64,000 nt of DNA from Flavobacterium beibuense (GCF_004151245.1 NZ_JUIW01000012.1:1-64000); one strand, 5' to 3'; positions 43,956 through 53,088 are shown, numbered from the stretch's first letter. Program-made: numbers and translations. Notes: generated by a model not told the origin, from the sequence alone.

Positions 43956-46187
43956 TTACCTGCCTTCTAGTTCATCAAATTTAGATTTCACCTCTTCTTT
44001 AGGCCAAACATTATTGCTTACATCAATATCTGCTGTTAATAATTTAGGGTCAAGCGTAATCTTTTTCACCTTTTTCTCCACAGCAAAAACACGCGAAGCA
44101 GTTTGGTTATTCATACGCCATATCTGTACCGGGAAATTAAAGTTTTCTGAAGAGCCATCTTCATAGGTAAGCTCAACAAGTATTGGCATTAACATATTAC
44201 CCGGCTTATTAAAGGTCACTTCATAAAAGTAATTCGGCTGCTTTAATTCTGCCTGTTCCGCTCCTGTAAAATTTTCATTCACATAATCAGAAAGAAGTTT
44301 AATATCCTGTGCTTTTTTAGCTTTCCCGTCATTTTCTGAAACCATGTATACAAAGGGCCCTTTATCTCTTCCAAACCTACCTCTTTTTACGGAAAAATCA
44401 TCCATATCCGCAGGTCTTTCATCAGTTACATAAAACTGTTTTACTTCCTGAATGCCTAAATCAACATAGTCTGTAGAATAGAACCATCCTCTCCAAAACC
44501 AGTCAAGATCTACTGCAGAGGCATCTTCCATAGTCCTGAAAAAATCCTCTGGTGTAGGGTGTTTAAATTTCCAACGGTTTGCGTAGGTTTTAAAAGCATA
44601 GTCAAACAGCTCATGCCCCATAACAACCTCGCGAAGTATATTTAATCCTGTTGCCGGCTTGGCATATGCATTGTTACCAAACTGAAACAGTGATTCTGAG
44701 TTCGTCATAATGGGTGCGATAGATTTTTGATTACCGCTCATGTAAGGCACAATTTTAGCCGCAGGTCCTCTGGAAGAAGGATAATCTTCTTCAAACTCCT
44801 GCTCTGTAAGGTATTCCAAAAAGGTATTAAGACCTTCATCCATCCATGTCCACTGACGCTCATCAGAGTTAACTATCATAGGGAAGAAATTATGCCCCAC
44901 CTCGTGTATAATAACGCTGGTCATACCATATTTAATTCTTTCGCTAACAAAACCGTTTTCATCAGGACGCCCGTAATTCCAACATATCATAGGGTACTCC
45001 ATCCCCTGGTCTTCTGCCGAAACAGAAACCGCTTTCGGATAAGGATAATCAAACGTATATTTTGAATAAGTTCTTAGTGTATGTGCCACTACCCTTGTAG
45101 ACCTGTCTCCCCATAAAGGATTACTTTCTTTAGGATAAAGCGAAACAGCCATAGCTGTTTTACCCGAAAGCTGTACCGCCATAGCATCGTAGATAAACTT
45201 TCTTGAGGTTGAAAAAGCAAAATCCCTTACATTTTCAGCCTTAAACTTCCAGGTTTTCTTTTTATCGCTAAAACCTTTTTCTGCTTGCTCTGCCTCTTCC
45301 TGTGTTACAATAATCACGGGATTATCAAACGACTTTGTTGCCTGTTCGTAGCGTTTTACCTGTTCGGCAGTAAATACATCCTTACGGTTTGTAAGTTCGC
45401 CGGTAGCCTCCATAACGTGATCGGCAGGAACAGTAATGTTCACCTCAAAATTACCAAATGGAAGAGCAAACTCTCCTCCGCCCCAAAACTGCATGTTCTG
45501 CCAGCCTTCTACATCGTTATAAACAGCCATTCGCGGGTAGAACTGTGCAACTACATAAAGATTGTTACCATCTTTATCAAAATGTTCATAACCTGAACGT
45601 CCTCCTACTTTCCTATAATTATTTACATTATACCACCATTTAATGGAGAATGAAATCTTGTCTCCCGATTTTAATGGCTGCGGAAGATCAATCCTCATCA
45701 TGGTTTGGTTAACTATATAATTAAGCGGGTTGCCTTTAGCATCTTTTACATATTCTATTTTAAAACCACCATCAAAGCCCTGCTCCATAAAATTTCTAGA
45801 AAAATTATCGGGCGGGTATGCCTTATTTACCCTTTGGTTTTCTACAAGAGGTGACTGTGAAGTTCTTGACCTTCTGTTTTGATCCAGCTGTACCCACAGG
45901 TAATCGAGATTTTCAGGTGAATTATTGTGATAGGTAATGGTTTCGTTACCATAAATTTTAGTATTCCTGTCATCCAGCTCTATATCCATTTTATAGTCGG
46001 CCTGCTGTTGGTAATAAGCAGGTCCCGGTGCACCCGATGCCGTACGGAACATATTTGGTGTAGCCATAAGATCATACATTTGGCTAAACCTGTTATTGTC
46101 ATAGTGTCCCTGTTCCCTTTCGGTCTTTTCCTGTGCTGTTAATGGTAAAGAAGCCAGTGCGGCTAAAAAATATGCTAGTTTTTTCAT
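43956..46187 (-). CDS. Secreted M1-family metallopeptidase
   Basis: A 743-residue zinc aminopeptidase-like protein with a signal peptide (about 1-18), so periplasmic or outer-membrane associated. The zinc site is HEVGH (His428, Glu429, His432) with Glu451 as third ligand at the expected 18-residue spacing. The exopeptidase motif GAMEN of classical M1 enzymes appears as GMEYPM (395-400), as in the Bacteroidota subgroup. It follows a DUF6702 gene by eight bases, an arrangement I recall from other flavobacteria, so the two products may act together. Confidence 0.93.
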   Translation of the reverse strand: MKKLAYFLAALASLPLTAQEKTEREQGHYDNNRFSQMYDLMATPNMFRTASGAPGPAYYQQQADYKMDIELDDRNTKIYGNETITYHNNSPENLDYLWVQLDQNRRSRTSQSPLVENQRVNKAYPPDNFSRNFMEQGFDGGFKIEYVKDAKGNPLNYIVNQTMMRIDLPQPLKSGDKISFSIKWWYNVNNYRKVGGRSGYEHFDKDGNNLYVVAQFYPRMAVYNDVEGWQNMQFWGGGEFALPFGNFEVNITVPADHVMEATGELTNRKDVFTAEQVKRYEQATKSFDNPVIIVTQEEAEQAEKGFSDKKKTWKFKAENVRDFAFSTSRKFIYDAMAVQLSGKTAMAVSLYPKESNPLWGDRSTRVVAHTLRTYSKYTFDYPYPKAVSVSAEDQGMEYPMICWNYGRPDENGFVSERIKYGMTSVIIHEVGHNFFPMIVNSDERQWTWMDEGLNTFLEYLTEQEFEEDYPSSRGPAAKIVPYMSGNQKSIAPIMTNSESLFQFGNNAYAKPATGLNILREVVMGHELFDYAFKTYANRWKFKHPTPEDFFRTMEDASAVDLDWFWRGWFYSTDYVDLGIQEVKQFYVTDERPADMDDFSVKRGRFGRDKGPFVYMVSENDGKAKKAQDIKLLSDYVNENFTGAEQAELKQPNYFYEVTFNKPGNMLMPILVELTYEDGSSENFNFPVQIWRMNNQTASRVFAVEKKVKKITLDPKLLTADIDVSNNVWPKEEVKSKFDELEGR

Positions 46188-46195
46188 GTCCTTAA

Positions 46196-46699
46196 TTAAT
46201 AGTCTAAAATGTCCTGCGGATTATCATTAGTAAGCAAAAGACTTTTTTTGTTACCGCCTATTTTTGAGTTTATGATATTTTGCTGCTCCGGATAAGCCTC
46301 AAATAGTATAGTGTTTCTAACCTCAAGTGTTTTTATTTTTTCTTTTGCTTCAGTAGTAATGTACAGTATAAGTATATCATCTTCGGTTTCACGCCCCAGT
46401 ATTTTAAGAGTTTTAACCGTTCCGTTTACTTTTACCTGAAGTTTTTCGGCTACATACTGATTGATGTATTTATCGGCATCGGCAACTTCTTTTTTTGTAC
46501 ACAGGAAAAACTGCTTTTTATTCTTATCAGAAAGCGCCTTATCCAAATCATCAATAAAAATACGGGCAGTAATTTGCAGCTCTTTTTTTTCCGGAACCTG
46601 CTCCATCATAAAAACAGCCACATAGTATTTATGCACAGCGGCTGATGTTAGTACAGCTGCCAGCATAAAAAGGAACGTATATCGTATTATAACCTTCAC
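46196..46699 (-). CDS. DUF6702 family exported protein
   Basis: A 167-residue protein with an N-terminal hydrophobic signal segment (about 7-22), followed by HKYYVAVFMMEQVPEKKELQITARIFIDDLDKAL and a C-terminal IILFEAYPEQQN-like region; this pattern matches DUF6702. The function is unknown. The start is GTG at 46699, and a -7 element lies only 4 nt upstream. It is the first gene of a two-gene unit with the M1 metallopeptidase, which suggests a chaperone, inhibitor or processing role; that is inference. Confidence 0.8.
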   Translation of the reverse strand: MKVIIRYTFLFMLAAVLTSAAVHKYYVAVFMMEQVPEKKELQITARIFIDDLDKALSDKNKKQFFLCTKKEVADADKYINQYVAEKLQVKVNGTVKTLKILGRETEDDILILYITTEAKEKIKTLEVRNTILFEAYPEQQNIINSKIGGNKKSLLLTNDNPQDILDY

Positions 46700-46703
46700 G
46701 TTC

Positions 46704-46711
46704 CAAATGTA
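46704..46711 (-). promoter_or_regulatory. -7 element directly before the DUF6702 gene
   Basis: Minus-strand TACATTTG matches TAnnTTTG and is 4 nt from the GTG start, in the short gap before the upstream gene's stop. A leaderless transcript is implied. Confidence 0.5.
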
Positions 46712-46722
46712 ATAAAACTTAT

Positions 46723-47493
46723 TTATTTCTCCATATTGCGGTACTCCTCACCTTTCTTAATAAGATAATCGGTAAGCTCAAACTCCTTATCGGGAGCCAG
46801 CAGTTTAGCCGACTCTTCACCATTATCACAATAAGCAAGGAAAAGGCCTATTTCTTCATGTTTGAGTTTAAGAGTTTCAGTAAAGAAATAGTAGGTAAAT
46901 TTTTCCTGAGCGACCTCGCTAAAGGTCTTACCGTCAAGATACTCTTTTGTATAGTCTTTTTTACGCCCTTTGGGCTTAAATATCATGTCATATATTTTTA
47001 CAAAATCCATACCGGGTAGTCGCGGCTCTGCACTTGGAAAGGCAGGATTCACAGGAATTTTGTCTACCACATCCACACCCTCCATGAGTTTTTTAGCTTC
47101 GAGATCGGATGTATAAATACGGGTTTTTATACCTTTACTGTCTTCTTCAAGATTACCTGTTAGTGTTGTTATAATAACTTCATCGAGCATTGTAACATCC
47201 AAATCCAGCTTTATGGTAAGCCTTTCATCGGTAAAATGATCTTCAACAAGTACAAGCATAGCAGGCCTAAAGGTCAGGCTCGAAAAATAAAGTGTATCGG
47301 CAGGCTGTGCATAAATGGTAAACAACCCATTATCATTGGTTATAGCCTTAATATTTGTATTTTTGTTAAGTACAGTAATATACTCCACCTTAAGGGAATC
47401 GGCCACTACCTTACCTCGCAGTAGTTTCCTCCCTTCCTGACTAAACATTAAAACCGGAAACAAAACAGCCAAAAACAACAATAACTTCTTCAT
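46723..47493 (-). CDS. Carboxypeptidase-regulatory-like exported protein, paralogue A
   Basis: A 256-residue protein with a signal peptide (about 1-18). The N-terminal beta domain (about 22-110) is of the CarboxypepD_reg-like type (LRGKVVADSLKVEYITVLNKNTNIKAITNDNGLFTIYAQPADTLYFSSL), the fold that precedes many TonB-dependent receptors, but here there is no barrel. A helical C-terminal part with an LDEVIITTL link follows. The function is unknown. It is the last of three tandem paralogues, with little similarity to the others outside the beta domain and the overall plan. Confidence 0.75.
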   Translation of the reverse strand: MKKLLLFLAVLFPVLMFSQEGRKLLRGKVVADSLKVEYITVLNKNTNIKAITNDNGLFTIYAQPADTLYFSSLTFRPAMLVLVEDHFTDERLTIKLDLDVTMLDEVIITTLTGNLEEDSKGIKTRIYTSDLEAKKLMEGVDVVDKIPVNPAFPSAEPRLPGMDFVKIYDMIFKPKGRKKDYTKEYLDGKTFSEVAQEKFTYYFFTETLKLKHEEIGLFLAYCDNGEESAKLLAPDKEFELTDYLIKKGEEYRNMEK

Positions 47494-47572
47494 AATGCAT
47501 ATTTTTTTGTAATGAGAGAGGGCATTACATAAAGATACGAAATTTAACCGTTAAAGAGTATTAAGAAACTGC

Positions 47573-48325
47573 TTACTTCTCGACTTCTTCCAAAAGTATT
47601 TCCCTGTATTTTATAGCCAGATTACTTAAAATAAATTTTGCTTTTTGCTCATTCTTTTCCCTTAAAGCTTCAACAAGCGTTTTATCCTCAATGGCATAAA
47701 ATACAAAACCACCGGCATAATCTTTAGGGATACCCAGTTTGGTTTCCATCTCTTCTTCGGTATACAAGCCGTACACCATCTCAAAAGCGGTTTCCTTCCC
47801 CTCGGTAACAACCTCTTTTTTAAGTCGTTTTGTTTTTCCTGTTATCGTGTTTATAACTGCATCAAAAGATTTACCTCCTCCCAATATACTCAAAACATCA
47901 AAAACCGATTTTATTTCTCCCGCAGTGTATAGCTTCTTCTCTGCAGGGGTATATTGTTTTTGTCCTTCCGGCACAATACCCATAGCTTCGGGATTCAGGT
48001 TTTCATACTTATTAATGACTACTTCTTCCAGTTCATAAGTACCTAAATCTACAATAAGCAATTGGTTAAAATCCTGTTCCCTTATAATTATCTTTCCGGT
48101 ATATGGATTGGTTGTTTCTACCATTATAGTATCTGACACCGCTACATCCATAGTAAAATTCCCAAGCGTGTCGGTTTTTGTCTCCACCCGGGAATTTAAA
48201 TTAACTACTCCCCTTTTTGGTATGGGAATACTGGCCGCAACAACTCTTCCTTTAATTGGTTTTCGCTGTTGTGCATTAACCGAGAGGGTTAAAAGAAAAA
48301 CGATAATAAAAAATCTAATCTTCAT
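47573..48325 (-). CDS. Carboxypeptidase-regulatory-like exported protein, paralogue B
   Basis: A 250-residue protein with a signal peptide (about 1-18), an N-terminal CarboxypepD_reg-like beta domain (KGRVVAASIPIPKRGVVNLNSRVETKTDTLGNFTM) and a helical C-terminal half. The segment LEEVVINKYENLNPEAMGIVPEGQKQYTPAEKKLYTAG closely parallels paralogue C. It overlaps paralogue C by 11 nt, so the two are probably co-translated. No catalytic residues are recognisable and the function is unknown. Confidence 0.75.
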   Translation of the reverse strand: MKIRFFIIVFLLTLSVNAQQRKPIKGRVVAASIPIPKRGVVNLNSRVETKTDTLGNFTMDVAVSDTIMVETTNPYTGKIIIREQDFNQLLIVDLGTYELEEVVINKYENLNPEAMGIVPEGQKQYTPAEKKLYTAGEIKSVFDVLSILGGGKSFDAVINTITGKTKRLKKEVVTEGKETAFEMVYGLYTEEEMETKLGIPKDYAGGFVFYAIEDKTLVEALREKNEQKAKFILSNLAIKYREILLEEVEK

Positions 48326-49127
48326 TTGGTGTGGTTCTATCTGGTTTGGATACGGCAGTACTGTCCGATTTTTGTTCCGTTTCTATAAGGTTTCCATCCT
48401 TATCAATAACGCCGTCTTCTCTGAGCAGACCAAGGTATTGAACCGAAAGTCCGTTCATTAAGAATTTAGCCATTGTATTATTTTTTGCTTTTATGGCATC
48501 GGCAAATTGCTTATCTTCCACTATATAATATATAAATCCTCCCACATATTCCTCAGGAACCTTAAACTCTTTTACAATATCATCGGTATCATAAATATAG
48601 TTTATTTTAGCCATAAGCATTTCTTTCTTTTCATACTCAATGCCTTTTTTAAGTGCTTTTTTCTTTCCGTTTAAACTGTTTATTATACCATCTATACCAT
48701 TACTTGCCGTAAAAAGCCTCCTTTCGGCAGGTGTATATCTTTTCTGGCCTTTAGGCACTATCCCTAAAGATTCTGCGGTTATATGGTTATAGTTTTCTAT
48801 TACTACCTCATTCAGCATATTTACCATAGGCTCCAGCTCTACAAAAAACAGATTTTCACCTATATCCTCTTTTTCAACAACCACACGCCTGTCCTTAACC
48901 TGTATGGCCGAAAATATAAGTGTATCCTTAGGCTTTGCCATAATAGTAAAGTAACCTCCGGGTTGTGTTGTCACGGAAGCTTCGCTGTTTTTGTTAATTA
49001 CATAAATGCCTTCAAGCTCATCGGCCTGCGATTTTATCTTGCCTTTAAGGGGTTTTCTTTCTTCTTCCTGAGCAAATGAAGGAGAAGCTATAAACAAGAC
49101 TGTAAACAGAAAAAATAAATTTTTCAA
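48315..49127 (-). CDS. Carboxypeptidase-regulatory-like exported protein, paralogue C
   Basis: A 270-residue protein with a signal peptide (about 1-19), a CarboxypepD_reg-like domain (LKGKIKSQADELEGIYVINKNSEASVTTQPGGYFTIMAKPKDTLIFSAI) and LNEVVIENYNHITAESLGIVPKGQKRYTPAERRLF, then a helical region and a polar tail. The start is TTG at 49127, which fits the signal peptide. It is the first of the three tandem genes. The function is unknown. Confidence 0.75.
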   Translation of the reverse strand: MKNLFFLFTVLFIASPSFAQEEERKPLKGKIKSQADELEGIYVINKNSEASVTTQPGGYFTIMAKPKDTLIFSAIQVKDRRVVVEKEDIGENLFFVELEPMVNMLNEVVIENYNHITAESLGIVPKGQKRYTPAERRLFTASNGIDGIINSLNGKKKALKKGIEYEKKEMLMAKINYIYDTDDIVKEFKVPEEYVGGFIYYIVEDKQFADAIKAKNNTMAKFLMNGLSVQYLGLLREDGVIDKDGNLIETEQKSDSTAVSKPDRTTPNED

Positions 49128-49237
49128 TGGTATAGGTAAATAGGTGACAATTATAAAAGAAAAGGATAAGATTACCTGAGAATTTGCAGGCTTGAAAATC
49201 TTTGTAACTTTACCTTTTCTTACTTACTGATAAACGA

Positions 49238-49945
49238 ATGAAAAAAATAATTATTGCAAGTACCTCCACATTACACGGAGGCGGATACCTTGATTACCTA
49301 ACCAATACACTTAAAGAACATTTTAAAAACTGTAGTTCCCTGCTTTTTGTACCCTATGCCAGGCCGGGAGGCATTAGCCATGATGATTATACCAAAAAAG
49401 CTACTGAGTTTTTCAGTTCTCTGGATATATCCGTAAAAGGGATTCATAAATTTGAAAACCCTGTAGAAGCGGTACAAAATGCTGAAGCTATTTTTACAGG
49501 CGGTGGAAATACCTTTCTTTTGGTAACGCAGCTATACCAAAACAAGGTAATGGATGCTATTAAGACAGCGGTCGAAAAAGGCACTCCTTATTTGGGCACC
49601 AGTGCAGGAAGCAATGTTTGTGGGCTTACCATGGAGACTACCAACGACATGCCTATTATCTATCCGCCAAGCTTTGATACATTAGGGCTGATTCCTTTTA
49701 ATATCAATCCGCATTATTTAGATCCTATTGCAGGCTCAACCCATATGGGCGAAACACGCGAGACCCGTATTAAGGAATTCCATCAGTTTAACCCGCAGCC
49801 TGTATTAGGCCTTCGCGAAGGCAGCTGGCTTGAAGTTAACACAGATATCATAACCCTTAGAGGAAGCCTGCAGGCACGACTTTTCAGACAGAATACAGAA
49901 CCTGAGGAAATAGAAACCGGGACAGATTTATCCTGGTTAAAATAA
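49238..49945 (+). CDS. pepE: Dipeptidase E (peptidase S51)
   Basis: A 235-residue cytoplasmic serine peptidase with an aspartyl-dipeptidase fold; PepE cleaves N-terminal Asp-X dipeptides. The nucleophile serine at 122 lies in LGTSAGSNV. AIFTGGGNTF, NDMPIIYPPSFDTLGLIPFNINPHY and GLREGSWLEV are family signatures. Length matches E. coli PepE (about 229). It is divergent from the three-paralogue cluster and ends at a strong terminator. Confidence 0.93.
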   Translation: MKKIIIASTSTLHGGGYLDYLTNTLKEHFKNCSSLLFVPYARPGGISHDDYTKKATEFFSSLDISVKGIHKFENPVEAVQNAEAIFTGGGNTFLLVTQLYQNKVMDAIKTAVEKGTPYLGTSAGSNVCGLTMETTNDMPIIYPPSFDTLGLIPFNINPHYLDPIAGSTHMGETRETRIKEFHQFNPQPVLGLREGSWLEVNTDIITLRGSLQARLFRQNTEPEEIETGTDLSWLK

Positions 49946-49951
49946 GACAAT

Positions 49952-49982
49952 AAAAAAAGCAGCCGTTAAGCTGCTTTTTTTA
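49952..49982 (+). terminator. Terminator of pepE
   Basis: AGCAGC (49958-49963) pairs with GCTGCT (49970-49975) around a six-base loop, extended by A-T pairs, and ends in a run of T residues. Confidence 0.9.
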
Positions 49983-50011
49983 TTACCAGAAATAAGTTTC
50001 ATAAATGGTAT

Positions 50012-50045
50012 AAAAACAAAAACCCAAACTTTTCAGTTCGGGTTT
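50012..50045 (-). terminator. Terminator of tRNA-Gly
   Basis: An 11-bp stem with one G-U pair (50020-50030 with 50035-50045) and a four-base loop lies just past the tRNA 3' end. On the minus strand it is followed by a T-rich tract. Confidence 0.85.
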
Positions 50046-50053
50046 TGATTTTG

Positions 50054-50126
<73 letters not shown>

Positions 50127-50138
50127 ATTATTGTGGTG

Positions 50139-50170
50139 CAAATATACGTAATAAGATTTTACAGTTGCAA
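50139..50170 (-). promoter_or_regulatory. Promoter of tRNA-Gly
   Basis: Minus-strand TATATTTG at 50139-50146 and TTG at 50168-50170, with 21 bp between. It is a canonical Bacteroidota promoter 12 nt from the mature tRNA 5' end. Confidence 0.75.
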
Positions 50171-50254
50171 ACTTTTTTTTAAAAAAATTTTCTCCTCAGC
50201 CCGCATTATTACTTAAAATATTTATTATTAATTTGTTATCAGAAAAAAAAATTC

Positions 50255-50692
50255 ATGTATTCTGTAAAACAAATTACTTCTCAGCAAACTTATGCCGTAA
50301 GACAGCCCGTTTTAAGACCGGGAAAGCCTGTTGAATCCTGTATTTTTGATGGTGACGACTTTCCCCAAACCGTACATTTTGGTGTTTACGACTCAAATAA
50401 CCTTGCAGGTATTGTCTCTGTATTCAGGGTTTCACATCCAGGCTTCTCCAATGCTAATCAATATCAGCTGCGCGGTATGGCCGTTTTACCTACCCACCAA
50501 AAGAAAGGACTAGGCGATTTACTACTTGTAGCTGCAGAAGATTACATAAAACAACAGGACGCAGACCTTATATGGTTTAATGCCCGTGAAGTGGCTGTTG
50601 GCTTTTACAGCAAGGCAGGATATACTATTTCGGGAGATTTATTTGAGATTCCAGCTGTGGGACCACATTACGTTATGTTTAAATTGGTATAA
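50255..50692 (+). CDS. GNAT family N-acetyltransferase
   Basis: A 145-residue GNAT-fold protein. The core shows QYQLRGMAVLPTHQKKGLGDLLLVAAEDY, whose QKKGLG is the acetyl-CoA pyrophosphate-binding loop. DLIWFNAREVAVGFYSKAGYTISGDLFEIPAVGPHYVMFK is a typical C-terminal half. The acceptor substrate is unknown. It is a single gene between tRNA-Gly (divergent) and the L,D-transpeptidase gene. Confidence 0.85.
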   Translation: MYSVKQITSQQTYAVRQPVLRPGKPVESCIFDGDDFPQTVHFGVYDSNNLAGIVSVFRVSHPGFSNANQYQLRGMAVLPTHQKKGLGDLLLVAAEDYIKQQDADLIWFNAREVAVGFYSKAGYTISGDLFEIPAVGPHYVMFKLV

Positions 50693-50781
50693 TTGATTTT
50701 TAATTAAATCATCAATTATTTAACTAAAACGTTATCGTAATCTCGATTTTGTTTTGTAATTTTATTACAAACAATCACCCC

Positions 50782-52374
50782 ATGATAGCCCGTGTCTACA
50801 TTGCAGGCTTATTTTTTTTGCTGTCAGGATGCGCCAAGGATCCTCACACTGTAAAAAATTTGCCCGTAGCCAAGGCTCAGGAAATGGTTAAAATTCACCC
50901 AAACAACTCTCCTTTTACAATAGACAGCACTTACTTAGAAAGTTCGGCAAAAAACATAAGGGAATTTTACAAAGACAAAAAATATAAAGCCCTATGGACA
51001 GACGAAAAAGACAGAAAGACGCTGTTACTGTCTATAGCCTCAGTTGAACAGGATGGCCTGCAGCCCAACGACTATAACTACGATACACTTACCGCTTTTG
51101 AAAAAAATAAAGATTTAAACAAAAAACAAAGCGCAGCGTATGACGTTTTACTAACACAGTCGTTCTACAAGCTGGCACTACACTTATTTAAGGGAAAAAT
51201 ATCGGCTGCGTCGTTATATCCCGACTGGGCATTACAGCAAAAAAAACTGGATATAGGCCCACTGCTGGATGAAGCCCTTAAAAACCACACAGTGGATAAA
51301 ATAATGGACCGCTGCAGGCCTCCTCATAAAACCTACGAAGGTTTACGTAAATGCCTGGCTTACCTAAACAGCATGCCGGACGACAGTTTATTACAGCCTG
51401 TAAACATAAAAGAATCGATAAAAGAAAATGATTCCCTTGACCAGGTTGTTTTAGTACGAAAAAGGCTTGCCTACTGGCGGGATCTAGAACAAAGCGACAC
51501 CTTAAGCCCTGTTTATGAGACCAAAGCTATAGAAGCAGTTAAAAAATTCCAGGAGCGACACGGTATACTTCCCGACGGGGTTGTAGGCAAAAAAACCGCT
51601 GAAGCATTAAATATTACCCGGCAGCAACGCATAGAACAGGTAGTGGTTAACCTGGAACGCTGGCGTTGGTTTGCTTACGATTTTGGAGAAAAAGCCATAT
51701 TAATAAACATTCCAGATTACAGGCTCGCCCTTATTGAAAATAATGACACCATAGCTACTCACAAAGTAGTGGTAGGAAGACCGGATAGACCTACCCCCAT
51801 ACTGGACTCAAAAATAAATTACCTTGTGGTAAACCCAACCTGGACAGTACCTCCTACCATACTGGAAAAAGACCTTACTCCAAAGGCTACTGATGATGTT
51901 AGCTATTTCACAAACAATAACCTTCGCATTTTTGACAAGGACAGCAATGAGGTTTTACCTGAAGACTGGAAACCGGAAATGGCTAAAAACTACAGGTATG
52001 TACAGGGATCGGGCAACAGTAATGCTCTGGGCAACATTAAGTTTAACTACAACAATCGCTTTTCGGTTTACCTGCATGATACCAATCACCGTGAAATGTT
52101 TGGCAGATCGTACAGGGCACTTAGTTCAGGCTGCGTAAGAGTACACAAACCGCTTGACCTTGCAGAAAAAATCCTGACGAAGGAAAACAGCGACTGGAAT
52201 ATGGACAAAATAAACGAAATGATTGCAGCCGGTGAGACCGAAAAAATCTACCTAAAAAAGACCAACAATGTACACCAGCTATACTGGACAGCCTGGATGG
52301 ACAAAAATGGTCTTCAGTTTAGGAACGATATTTATAATCTCGATAAATTACTCTACGATAAATTAAGAAATTAA
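50782..52374 (+). CDS. YcbB-type L,D-transpeptidase lipoprotein
   Basis: A ~530-residue lipoprotein that should form 3-3 peptidoglycan cross-links in the periplasm or attach envelope proteins. The signal peptide ends in the lipobox LLSGC. A scaffold domain follows, then a peptidoglycan-binding domain (AIEAVKKFQERHGILPDGVVGKKTAEALN) and a YkuD catalytic domain with VVVGRPDRPTPILDSKINYLVVNPTW and catalytic Cys near 451 in SSGCVRVHKP. The ATG at 50782 places the signal peptide correctly; a TTG extension at 50749 does not. It converges on another L,D-transpeptidase-like gene, overlapping by 12 bp. Confidence 0.93.
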   Translation: MIARVYIAGLFFLLSGCAKDPHTVKNLPVAKAQEMVKIHPNNSPFTIDSTYLESSAKNIREFYKDKKYKALWTDEKDRKTLLLSIASVEQDGLQPNDYNYDTLTAFEKNKDLNKKQSAAYDVLLTQSFYKLALHLFKGKISAASLYPDWALQQKKLDIGPLLDEALKNHTVDKIMDRCRPPHKTYEGLRKCLAYLNSMPDDSLLQPVNIKESIKENDSLDQVVLVRKRLAYWRDLEQSDTLSPVYETKAIEAVKKFQERHGILPDGVVGKKTAEALNITRQQRIEQVVVNLERWRWFAYDFGEKAILINIPDYRLALIENNDTIATHKVVVGRPDRPTPILDSKINYLVVNPTWTVPPTILEKDLTPKATDDVSYFTNNNLRIFDKDSNEVLPEDWKPEMAKNYRYVQGSGNSNALGNIKFNYNNRFSVYLHDTNHREMFGRSYRALSSGCVRVHKPLDLAEKILTKENSDWNMDKINEMIAAGETEKIYLKKTNNVHQLYWTAWMDKNGLQFRNDIYNLDKLLYDKLRN

Positions 52375-53088
52375 TTTAGACGAGGCTGTGTACTTTTTAG
52401 ACGGATAATAAATAAAAAGACACGATTTCCCCTGAATAAGACTAATAATCTCTTTAGTCACACCATTAGGTAATGCAGGACAACCAAGACTTCTACCCAG
52501 TCTTCTGTGTTGCTTAATAAAGCTTTCGCTTACATAGTCTGCACCGTGCATTACAACAGCTCTGTTTCTTGCATTGCTGTTAATGCCGTTTTCAAGACCA
52601 TCAAGACGCATAGAAGATCCGTGCTTTCCGGTATAAAGTTCTCCGGTAGCATAAAAACCTAAGCTACTTTTGTTAGAGTTAGCCGCATTGGAAAAAGCCG
52701 TAGCAAACTCATCACCACTGTTTCTTCCGTGAGCCACAAGAGTATTGTACAAAATAGTTTTTGTACTCATATCTATAACCCAAAGTCTTTTAATATTGGA
52801 AGACTTGCTAAAGTCTATAAGCGTTAGCAGGTCTTTTTTAATCTTACCTTGTTGCTTAAGTAGTTTAAACCCTTCAAATGCTGTTTGAAAAGATTCAAAG
52901 TCAGGCATTGAAAAAGAATTAGACTCTATTTCATTATAAACCGACTCAGCAGTTACAATTGCAGCAGTTTCTGCAACCATTGGCAAAGCTTCCGGTTTAG
53001 ATATGTTTTTGGTAGTAGTGGTAGTAGGTGAAGTTACAGCTGATAGTAAAAATAAAATTGACGTAAAAAAGTTGTAAATCATCTTCAT
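52363..53088 (-). CDS. Murein L,D-transpeptidase catalytic domain protein (YkuD_2 type)
   Basis: A 241-residue exported protein with a signal peptide (about 1-20) and a C-terminal YkuD_2-type domain. Likely catalytic residues are His181 (VVMHGADYVS) and Cys203 (GRSLGCPALP). LWVIDMSTKTILYNTLVAHGRNSG is the family's first strand block. It probably acts on peptidoglycan in the periplasm. It converges on the YcbB-type gene, so two cell-wall L,D-transpeptidase-fold enzymes are encoded tail to tail. Confidence 0.9.
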   Translation of the reverse strand: MKMIYNFFTSILFLLSAVTSPTTTTTKNISKPEALPMVAETAAIVTAESVYNEIESNSFSMPDFESFQTAFEGFKLLKQQGKIKKDLLTLIDFSKSSNIKRLWVIDMSTKTILYNTLVAHGRNSGDEFATAFSNAANSNKSSLGFYATGELYTGKHGSSMRLDGLENGINSNARNRAVVMHGADYVSESFIKQHRRLGRSLGCPALPNGVTKEIISLIQGKSCLFIYYPSKKYTASSKLIS

